DNA from: Desulfobacteraceae bacterium UBA2230
GTDB taxonomy: Bacteria > Desulfobacterota > Desulfobacteria > Desulfobacterales > Desulfosarcinaceae
DNA length: 12,430 bases
Reading direction: 5' to 3'
Assembly (NCBI GenBank): GCA_002348005.1
Contig: DDYQ01000218.1
Location: forward strand, 1 to 12,430
In this document: positions 7,347 through 12,430 of the stretch, one piece after another
Numbering within the stretch: the stretch's first letter is position 1
How the letters are laid out: every line of letters begins with the position of its first letter
Position numbers and translations under genes: made by a program
The notes under the pieces: model-generated
The model's database searches: none
What the model saw: only the letters and a program-made list of their open reading frames with translations
What the model was told of the DNA's origin: nothing

Positions 7347-8501
7347 ATGACGATGGAAGTACTTGGACTGTCTTCGGAGGACACGCCGATAACCGTTGAC
7401 ATCTTGCGACGTTTGTTTGAGCAGGCCGACATCGAGATCAACGGTTCCCGCCCCTGGGACATTCAGGTGCATGAACGGCGCTGGTATAAACGCGTCATCC
7501 AGGACAAGAACCTGGGACTGGGTGAGTCGTACGTGGACGGCTGGTGGGATTGCCAGCGCCTGGATGAAATGATCTGCCGAATACTGCGCAGCGGTCTCGA
7601 AGACAAGGTCCGCGGCAACTTTAAGTACCTGCTGCGGCTTCTACCGGCAGTCCTCTTTAACCTGCAATCCAAGAGGCGAGCGCGCATGATCGCCGACCGC
7701 CACTACGATTTGGGAAACGACCTGTTCTTTGCCTTTTTAGACCCTTACCGTCAATACAGCTGCGCGTACTTCAAGGGAACGGACGATCTTGCCCGCGCCC
7801 AACAGAACAAGCTGGCGCTTATCGCCGAAAAACTGAACCTCTCGGCCATGGATCGGGTGCTGGATATCGGCTGCGGTTGGGGCGGCCTTGCCCGATACAT
7901 TGCCGAGCAGTTCGGCTGCGCTGTCACGGCGGTGAACATTTCCGGCGAGCAACTGCGTTTCGCCGCTAGCTGGTGCAAAGGGCTGCCCATCCAATTCAGG
8001 CTCTGCGATTACCGCGCCATCGAAGGCCGTTACGACAAAATAGTCTCCGTGGGCATGTTTGAGCATGTCGGCTGTAAAAATTACCGTACTTTCATGAAGA
8101 CGGTTAACCGCTGTCTCAACGGCTATGGCAGCTTCCTGCTCCATACCATCGGCGGCAACACTTCGCGGACGGGCTGCGATCCATGGATCACCCGCTACAT
8201 CTTCCCCAACAGCATGCTTCCCAGCACCGGCCAGGTCGCCCGGGCCGCGGAACAGCTTTTCGTGATCGAAGACTGGCATAATCTCGCCCCCCACTACGAC
8301 CGTACCCTCATGGCATGGAACGATAATTTTCAGAGGTCCTGGCCGCGCCTGCGAACGACATATGACGCGCGCTTCAAGCGCATGTGGGAATATTACCTGC
8401 TCTCCTGCGCCGGGGCTTTTCGGGCCCGCAGCATACAAGTATGGCAGATCCTGATGACACCCCACGGCAGCGGGAGGTCGCGGCCGCCTCAGAGAAGATG
8501 A
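7347..8501 (+). CDS. cfa: Cyclopropane-fatty-acyl-phospholipid synthase
   Basis: This SAM-dependent enzyme methylenates the cis double bond of unsaturated acyl chains in membrane phospholipids, giving cyclopropane fatty acids. It acts at the inner membrane face and is usually tied to stationary phase, acid or oxidative stress. At 384 aa it is collinear with E. coli Cfa (382 aa). The SAM site is VLDIGCGWGGLARY (171-184). Catalytic and bicarbonate-site residues known from E. coli are at the same numbers: C139 (QYSCAY), E239 (MFEHVG), H266 and I268 (LLHTIG), Y317. DPWITRYIFPN and CAGAFRARSIQVWQ are further signatures. The C-terminus has a short basic tail (SGRSRPPQRR). The start lies 5 bases after the fusion gene with a weak ribosome site (ggggtaatttcg), so translational coupling is likely; an in-frame ATG is two codons on. 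Confidence 0.96.
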   Translation: MTMEVLGLSSEDTPITVDILRRLFEQADIEINGSRPWDIQVHERRWYKRVIQDKNLGLGESYVDGWWDCQRLDEMICRILRSGLEDKVRGNFKYLLRLLPAVLFNLQSKRRARMIADRHYDLGNDLFFAFLDPYRQYSCAYFKGTDDLARAQQNKLALIAEKLNLSAMDRVLDIGCGWGGLARYIAEQFGCAVTAVNISGEQLRFAASWCKGLPIQFRLCDYRAIEGRYDKIVSVGMFEHVGCKNYRTFMKTVNRCLNGYGSFLLHTIGGNTSRTGCDPWITRYIFPNSMLPSTGQVARAAEQLFVIEDWHNLAPHYDRTLMAWNDNFQRSWPRLRTTYDARFKRMWEYYLLSCAGAFRARSIQVWQILMTPHGSGRSRPPQRR

Positions 8502-8634
8502 TTGGTCCGGAACGCCAATGTGACTAACGGCTTTCAGCTCTGATTTTCAATTCCACCGGTCAATGTCGGGGCTCTCAAAATATAGTGCTGCAAGTATTTA
8601 CATTCCCAAGGGCCTTGAGAAATTCTGTTCTTTG

Positions 8635-8649
8635 GCGAACTCTGTTCGC
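8635..8649. repeat. Short inverted repeat upstream of the CBS-pair gene
   Basis: GCGAAC, TCT, GTTCGC: a perfect six-base stem with a three-base loop, about 70 bases upstream of the CBS gene start. The outer bases TTTGGC (8631-8636) and GCCAAA (8651-8656) offer an alternative pairing. It could be a regulatory hairpin or operator. The rest of the 8502-8719 gap shows no gene. Confidence 0.3.
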
Positions 8650-8719
8650 ATTGCCAAAAACGTTGCACCACCTGGTTGTCGTTTCATCACCGTCCAGACC
8701 GGTAAAAAGGGGAAGAACA

Positions 8720-9193
8720 TTGTTTGCCAGGGATTTTATGGACACCCGGTTTCACACCCTTCATCCTTGGCACAACATTGCTGAGGCGGTCTCGGCCTTT
8801 CAAAAGGCGTCCGAAAGCGAAGGCAAGAAAATCTTCGGCATGATGGTCACCGACGATGAGGACCGGCTGGTCGGCATGCTTTCCATGTACGACGTACTGA
8901 ATTACGTGCAGCCCAAGCATGTGGCCATATTGGGAGAAATCGAGGACCTGGATCCAGCGCAAGCGTACCGGAATCGGCTGAAAACAATCCGATCCATTCT
9001 CGTCGATGACATCATGACCACCGACGTCATCACCGTGCGTCCGGACACCCACCTGATGGTCATTGCCGAAATCATGCTCAAGAAACATGTCCGCCGGTTG
9101 CCGGTGGTCAGCGACCAGGCGGTGGTGGGCATCGTCTACGTTTCGGACGTTTTCTATCGGCTGATGGGCATGTTTTCCGCGGCCCCTGACTGA
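8720..9193 (+). CDS. Stand-alone CBS-domain pair protein
   Basis: This is a cytoplasmic protein made almost only of two CBS domains (about residues 4-62 and 96-147), a fold that usually binds AMP, ATP or related ligands as an energy sensor. Key segments are FGMMVTDDEDRLVGMLSMYDVL and DDIMTTDVITVRPDTH, with ends such as GIVYVSDVF. A polar linker, EIEDLDPAQAYRNRLKTIRS, joins them. No effector domain is present. Start choice: the TTG at 8720 follows GGGGAAG and gives MFARDFMDTRFHTLHP, the usual N-terminus of such proteins (157 aa). The ATG at 8738 has AGGG upstream and would give 151 aa, cutting into CBS1. Codons upstream of 8720 are not protein-like. The next CBS gene follows after 52 bases, so the two are probably co-transcribed. 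Confidence 0.85.
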   Translation: MFARDFMDTRFHTLHPWHNIAEAVSAFQKASESEGKKIFGMMVTDDEDRLVGMLSMYDVLNYVQPKHVAILGEIEDLDPAQAYRNRLKTIRSILVDDIMTTDVITVRPDTHLMVIAEIMLKKHVRRLPVVSDQAVVGIVYVSDVFYRLMGMFSAAPD

Positions 9194-9245
9194 CCGAGCT
9201 TCAGCTATCCAACTGGGTCCGCCGACGTACGGAGAAACGATAGAG

Positions 9246-10139
9246 ATGCCCGTTGTCAGAACAAAAGGTGTATTCAGCGGCATTCCCGTCAGCAGCGCCA
9301 TGCGGCGGCAGGTGGTCAGCCTCCCCCTTACGGCGAATATCGCACAGGGAATCCGCATGATGATCCGGTACAAGGCCAATGCCGTGCTGATCACCGATAA
9401 CGGCATACCTTGCGGTGTGGTATCAAAAACAGACCTTTTGAGCGCCTTCTATGTTGAACTGCCGACGGAAACTTCGCTGGACGAAGTGATGGGCAGCCAA
9501 CCGATCGCCTGTTTCCCGGACGATCCACTGGAGGACGCGTTGGAGATCATGGAGGCCGCCGGCGTGCACCGGCTATACGTGACCGGTGCAAACCGGGAGG
9601 AGGTGATCGGCACAGTCTCCTATTCGGAAATCGTCGGACTGCTCTATCGGTACTGCAGGGCCTGTGAACGCGGAACCGCAAAAAGGCGGGTAGAGCGGTC
9701 CGGGTTCGATCCATCGGCACGTTTGACTGTAAAGGAAGTGATGACAAAGGAAGTGTGGGCTTGCCGGGACAACGATCCGCTCTCCACGATCGTCGAAACC
9801 CTTTGCGCCCATCAAATGGGTGCCGTGCTCATTCAGGATGAGGCCCGCACCGCCGCCGGCGTCATATCGAAAACCGATCTCATCATCGCCTACCACCATA
9901 ACGTACCCCCGGAAACCGAGGCACGAAAAATCATGCGCACACCGGTCCATTCCGTGTCGGCCGATGCGACATTATCCACGGCCATCCAGCAGATGTTGAT
10001 CGGGGATGTACAGCGCCTTTTCGTTCATCGCGATGCGTCCAGCCCCGGGCTTGTCATCGGTGTGCTGGCACTCTCCGATTCGGCCCGCTTTCGTTCAGGC
10101 TCGTGCCGCGCCTGCACCGCTGGACGGATGTTAACGTGA
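9246..10139 (+). CDS. Four-CBS-domain protein with duplicated Cys-Arg-Ala-Cys motif
   Basis: This is a 297-aa cytoplasmic protein built from two tandem CBS pairs (about 13-135 and 160-280), probably an adenine-nucleotide or related ligand sensor. The halves are an internal duplication: GVVSKTDLLSAFY (57-69) mirrors GVISKTDLIIAYH (205-217), followed by LPTET and VPPET. Each half ends with CRAC: C137-C140 in YRYCRACERG and C287-C290 in RSGSCRACTAG, exactly 150 residues apart. The four cysteines could bind a metal or an Fe-S cluster, or act in redox sensing (inference). There is no effector domain, signal peptide or TM segment. The ribosome site is modest (cGGAGaaacgatagagATG). It lies just downstream of the single-pair CBS gene and may work with it. 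Confidence 0.9.
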   Translation: MPVVRTKGVFSGIPVSSAMRRQVVSLPLTANIAQGIRMMIRYKANAVLITDNGIPCGVVSKTDLLSAFYVELPTETSLDEVMGSQPIACFPDDPLEDALEIMEAAGVHRLYVTGANREEVIGTVSYSEIVGLLYRYCRACERGTAKRRVERSGFDPSARLTVKEVMTKEVWACRDNDPLSTIVETLCAHQMGAVLIQDEARTAAGVISKTDLIIAYHHNVPPETEARKIMRTPVHSVSADATLSTAIQQMLIGDVQRLFVHRDASSPGLVIGVLALSDSARFRSGSCRACTAGRMLT

Positions 10140-10319
10140 TCATGCCCAATCTGCGCTGGTCGAAAAATAGTCGTATGGGACGGTTGATCGCCAAAAGATC
10201 TCTGGAGGCGTTTCGGTCCGCTCCCGCACGTCAGCGCCGCCCCCCCCGACCTCCATCTGACCCGGGTGAATGTCATTGGATCAAAGGCTTGCGGCCCAAA
10301 GTTGGGTGAGGAGAATGCA

Positions 10320-10763
10320 ATGCGCTCTGAATCGTTTGCTAATCGCGTGGCAGCCGACAGCGCGATCCTGGCCGCCGTTCTGGCCTGTGCGCTCTGCGGA
10401 CGCCTGTCCTGGACAAAAAGCGAGATCGCCAAGGAAGCAATGTGGGGGGGACTTCAACTTATGGACTACCGGCAAACCATGCAGACGGCGCGCAACCCCG
10501 ATCGTTTCCGGGAGTTGAATCCTTTCCTGGGCGAACACCCGAGCCAGGGCGAGGTCAGCGCCTGGTTTATGGGCTGGGCCTTTTGGCATCCCGTGATCAC
10601 CGACGCTCTGCCGAGAGAAAAAACAATTCTGGGTTCCAGGATCAAGCCGCGCGACTTGTGGCAGAATCTCAGCCTGGCGGTGTCCGGGGCGTGTGTGATC
10701 AACAACTTCAGTGTTGGGTTGAGCGGAACGCATGCCGAGGAACATTCGCAGCGTCAATGCTGA
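10320..10763 (+). CDS. Small membrane protein of unassigned family (NPFLGEHPS motif)
   Basis: This 147-aa protein has no function I can name. An N-terminal hydrophobic stretch (about 12-28, ILAAVLACALCG) may be a TM segment or an uncleaved signal; VLAC is only a poor lipobox. Two more hydrophobic segments lie at about 79-97 (VSAWFMGWAFWHPVITDAL) and 113-135. Between them is a patterned region, LQLMDYRQT (45-53), then RNPDRFRELNPFLGEHPS (58-75), which I recall from small hypothetical membrane proteins in several Proteobacteria. The ATG at 10320 has a good ribosome site (gtGAGGAGaatgcaATG); the frame is open a little upstream without one. It is convergent with the flavin reductase gene. The 180 bases before it (10140-10319) hold no evident gene. 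Confidence 0.75.
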   Translation: MRSESFANRVAADSAILAAVLACALCGRLSWTKSEIAKEAMWGGLQLMDYRQTMQTARNPDRFRELNPFLGEHPSQGEVSAWFMGWAFWHPVITDALPREKTILGSRIKPRDLWQNLSLAVSGACVINNFSVGLSGTHAEEHSQRQC

Positions 10764-10805
10764 CGGCAACCGCCGCCCCGGCACCGGTCGGATCCGCTCC
10801 CGCGA

Positions 10806-11300
10806 TCAGATCTCGTAGCAGGCCTGGATCTCGCCGAAATAAAGGGTGTGATAATCCTTTTCCGTATAGAGCGGGTCATAATCGCGGGTCAACCGCGCCG
10901 GGTCTATCGCGTCCCTGTAAACGATACGGCACTCGAAGTGAATCCCGGGAACCTGAATTATCGGTGAGCCGATGCGTTGACCTGGTGCCGTCTTCAGTCC
11001 ACATGTCTGGAATTTGTCCATGTCACGGCCGGACTTTGTCCCGCAAAAAGCGATTTCCTTTTTCATGTCGCCGGTCGGAACGCTGACGCTGAAGTCGGTG
11101 GCCTTTTCGATAAGAGTGAAGGTATGCCGCGAGTTTCGCACCATCACCATCATGACCGGTTTTTTCCAGGCGATGCCTATCGTGGCCCAGCCGATCGTCA
11201 TGGTATTGAGCCCCTCCCCGGCTCTGACCGTGAGGAAAGCCCCCTGCTGAATCTGTTTCATCACGGTTTCGTAAACCGCCATGTAATCGACGTCGCGCAT
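10806..11300 (-). CDS. Flavin reductase-family (FMN-binding split-barrel) protein
   Basis: This is a 164-aa cytoplasmic FMN-binding protein of the flavin reductase-like family, which contains NAD(P)H:flavin oxidoreductases and ferric reductases. Family signatures are NTMTIGWATIGIAWKKPV (32-49), MVRNSRHTFTLIEKA (53-67), the phosphate-contact segment CGTKSGRDMDKF (86-97), and the end LYTEKDYHTLYFGEIQACYE. The likely reaction is reduction of FMN or transfer of electrons to a partner; electron donor and acceptor are unknown. The start at 11300 is supported by AGGAGG nine bases upstream on the minus strand. It lies alone between a convergent small membrane protein and the divergent leuB. Confidence 0.92.
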   Translation of the reverse strand: MRDVDYMAVYETVMKQIQQGAFLTVRAGEGLNTMTIGWATIGIAWKKPVMMVMVRNSRHTFTLIEKATDFSVSVPTGDMKKEIAFCGTKSGRDMDKFQTCGLKTAPGQRIGSPIIQVPGIHFECRIVYRDAIDPARLTRDYDPLYTEKDYHTLYFGEIQACYEI

Positions 11301-11350
11301 ATCCTTTGACCTCCTGAGGTGTTTTCATCTTGAAGGGTTGCTCGCCGCCC

Positions 11351-11365
11351 GCCCTGAAGCAGGGC
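11351..11365. repeat. Stem-loop, six-base arms
   Basis: GCCCTG, AAG, CAGGGC: a perfect tight hairpin, about 50 bases upstream of the flavin reductase start. No T tract follows on either strand. Confidence 0.4.
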
Positions 11366-11400
11366 TGCGCCCATGATCGTGCCCGGGATCTGTTTAACCA

Positions 11401-11433
11401 CTTTCAGCGCCGGCTTTCAAGCCGTGCTGAAAG
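11401..11433. repeat. Long near-perfect hairpin
   Basis: CTTTCAGC (11401-11408) pairs with GCTGAAAG (11426-11433), and inside it CGGCTT (11411-11416) pairs with AAGCCG (11419-11424). This leaves a two-base apical spacing and a small two-by-one internal loop. There are fourteen base pairs in 33 bases, which is unlikely by chance. The two-base apex would force the terminal pairs open. It lies upstream of both flanking genes, so it is not a simple terminator for either. It may be part of an intergenic repeat or a structured RNA. Confidence 0.5.
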
Positions 11434-11573
11434 GCACCCGTTTCCCTGACATTGTCACCCTGTAGAGCCCCCCACCATCTTTCGCTTGCCCTTGCCGCGA
11501 GGCTCCGAACCGGCAAGTCCGGCTTTTGACCCGTGCAGGAGCAGGCCCGCGGATCGGGGTAACCCGCATGCAG

Positions 11574-11592
11574 GCGCGGCTTTCGGCCGCGC
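11574..11592 (+). terminator. GC-rich stem-loop just before the leuB promoter
   Basis: GCGCGGC, TTTCG, GCCGCGC: a perfect seven-base stem followed by attataattcctt. The form suggests a weak rho-independent terminator insulating leuB from upstream transcription, but no gene on the + strand ends just before it. It may instead end a short transcript. Confidence 0.35.
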
Positions 11593-11603
11593 ATTATAAT
11601 TCC

Positions 11604-11634
11604 TTGACAAGCGCCGCTCCTCCACTTTTATAAG
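11604..11634 (+). promoter_or_regulatory. Promoter of leuB
   Basis: A perfect -35 TTGACA (11604-11609) precedes TATAAG (11629-11634), 19 bases apart; TTTATA at 17 bases is a weaker -10. A perfect TATAAT also occurs just upstream (11595-11600) but lacks a -35. The leader to the start codon would be about 25 bases, ending in AAAGGAGA. Confidence 0.5.
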
Positions 11635-11645
11635 AGGATTCTTAT
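11630..11645. promoter_or_regulatory. Inverted repeat over the leuB -10 / start region (possible operator)
   Basis: ATAAGA, GGAT, TCTTAT: a perfect repeat with six-base arms overlapping the -10 hexamer and the likely transcription start of leuB. A repressor bound here would block transcription. No regulator can be named from the sequence. Confidence 0.35.
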
Positions 11646-11666
11646 TTCTGCAAAAGGAGATGCCCC

Positions 11667-12430
11667 ATGGCAAAAAATTTCAGGATCGCCGTCCTCTCAG
11701 GCGACGGCATTGGCCCGGAAGTGATGACTGAAGCGCTCAAGGTGCTCGACGCAATTGAAAAGAAATATGACGCCAGGTTCGTCCGTACCCACGCCAATGT
11801 CGGGGGTGCCGGCATCGACCATGAAGGAAAAGCCTTGCCGCAGACCACCATCGACATCTGCAAAGCGAGCGAGGCCATACTATTCGGTTCGGTGGGTGGT
11901 CCCAAATGGGACAGCCTTCCCCCGGACGAGCGACCTGAGCGCGGCGCCCTCCTGCCCCTTCGCAAAATCTTTGGTCTCTACGCCAACTTGCGCCCGGCAA
12001 TCATTTTTCGGTCATTGATCGGCGCTTCGTCGTTGAAAGAAGCGGTCATCAGCGGCGGTTTGAATATCCTGGTGATCCGCGAACTGACCGGTGGCATCTA
12101 CTTTGCGCAGCCGAAAGGGATCCAGGGCCAGGGACGCGAGCGGATCGGTTTCGACACCTTGCGGTACAGCGTGCCCGAAATCGAGCGCATCTCCCACGTT
12201 GCCTTCAAAGCGGCCCGCAAGCGCAACAAGAAAGTATGCTCGATCGACAAGGCCAACGTCCTTTCATCTTCGGTGCTGTGGCGCGACGTCGTCAACGGCA
12301 TCGCCGAGCAATACCCGGATATTGAACTGACCCACATGTACGTGGACAACGCGGCGATGCAGTTGCTGCGCTGGCCGAAGCAGTTCGACGTCGTTCTGTG
12401 CGAAAACATGTTCGGCGACATCCTCTCCGA
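11667..12430 (+). CDS. leuB: 3-isopropylmalate dehydrogenase (N-terminal 254 residues; cut by window edge)
   Basis: This enzyme oxidatively decarboxylates 3-isopropylmalate to 2-oxoisocaproate with NAD+ in leucine biosynthesis; it is a cytoplasmic homodimer. The beta-decarboxylating dehydrogenase signature is clear: GDGIGPEV (12-19); substrate arginines R99 (PLRK), R109 (ANLRP) and R138 (VIREL); Y145 in GGIYF; K195 in IDKANVL; metal-binding D227 (YVDNAA) and D251 (ENMFGDIL). [16 protein letters not shown] favours LeuB over isocitrate or tartrate dehydrogenases. The start has AAAGGAGA shortly upstream. About 100 residues of a usual 355 to 360 lie beyond the window. No leuACD gene is in view on this side, and no leader peptide or T-box is visible upstream. 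Confidence 0.95.
   Translation, partial: MAKNFRIAVLSGDGIGPEVMTEALKVLDAIEKKYDARFVRTHANVGGAGIDHEGKALPQTTIDICKASEAILFGSVGGPKWDSLPPDERPERGALLPLRKIFGLYANLRPAIIFRSLIGASSLKEAVISGGLNILVIRELTGGIYFAQPKGIQGQGRERIGFDTLRYSVPEIERISHVAFKAARKRNKKVCSIDKANVLSSSVLWRDVVNGIAEQYPDIELTHMYVDNAAMQLLRWPKQFDVVLCENMFGDILS

Larger units (their letters stand above)
11301..11666. other. Hairpin-rich divergent intergenic region, flavin reductase / leuB
   Basis: This 366-base region has no credible gene. It contains three stem-loops (11351-11365, 11401-11433, 11574-11592) and the leuB promoter with an overlapping inverted repeat. GGCTTTC recurs within two of the hairpins (from 11412 and from 11578). The middle (11434-11573) shows nothing I can name. 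The cluster may be intergenic repeats, a small RNA or leader structures; the sequence alone does not decide. Confidence 0.5.

Noticed and set aside
8631..8649. Sigma-54-like promoter before the CBS gene
   Set aside because: GG and GC elements are 12 bases apart, not the required 10, and the flanking consensus is missing.
8563..8784. Small + strand frame upstream of the CBS gene
   Set aside because: It overlaps the CBS start in another frame, lacks a ribosome site and has no recognisable protein pattern.
11309..11320. ACCTC-CT-GAGGT palindrome over the flavin reductase ribosome site
   Set aside because: The two-base centre is too small for a hairpin and the symmetry arises largely from the Shine-Dalgarno itself; may be chance.
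1..12430. Mobile element, prophage, CRISPR or defence system
   Set aside because: No transposase, integrase, phage, Cas, restriction or toxin-antitoxin protein and no regularly spaced repeats were seen; the content is metabolic, sensory and regulatory.

Overview
The window is a moderately GC-rich bacterial chromosome segment that is densely coding on both strands. It shows no transposase, integrase, phage gene, CRISPR array, rRNA or tRNA. The gene mix is a chemoreceptor, a heme-type bacterioferritin, a CoA-transferase/GNAT fusion, stand-alone CBS-domain proteins, a flavin reductase and LeuB. From memory of similar proteins I would place it in the Desulfobacterota (old Deltaproteobacteria), perhaps a Desulfobacterales sulfate reducer. 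This is inference from protein resemblance; no marker gene is present.

Left part (1-5000): a methyl-accepting chemotaxis protein reads leftward and runs off the left edge. Next come bacterioferritin (bfr, +), a terminator-like hairpin, and a 50-residue single-pass membrane protein (-) that is easy to miss. A COG4119-type Nudix hydrolase (+) and an alpha/beta hydrolase (+) follow. A second, unrelated-looking alpha/beta hydrolase (-) converges on the first.

Middle (5000-10140): a 480-base gap carries promoter-like elements for both directions. A 623-residue fusion of an acetyl-CoA hydrolase/transferase-like region to a PatZ-like GNAT acetyltransferase starts after a sigma-70-like promoter. It is followed 5 bases later by cfa, encoding cyclopropane-fatty-acyl-phospholipid synthase with its known catalytic residues intact. 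The CoA-transferase part seems to lack the usual catalytic glutamate, so it may sense acyl-CoA rather than transfer CoA. Two CBS-domain genes follow on the same strand, one with a single CBS pair and one with two pairs. In the second, each pair ends in a Cys-Arg-Ala-Cys motif, 150 residues apart.

Right part (10140-12430): a small membrane protein of unassigned function (+) converges on a flavin-reductase-family protein (-). A 366-base region rich in hairpins separates that gene from leuB (+, 3-isopropylmalate dehydrogenase), which has its own promoter and runs off the right edge.

No single new pathway is obvious. The most interesting block is the fusion-cfa pair with the neighbouring CBS sensors: a possible acyl-CoA and adenylate sensing group next to a membrane-lipid modifying enzyme. 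That link is a hypothesis from gene order and domain content only.
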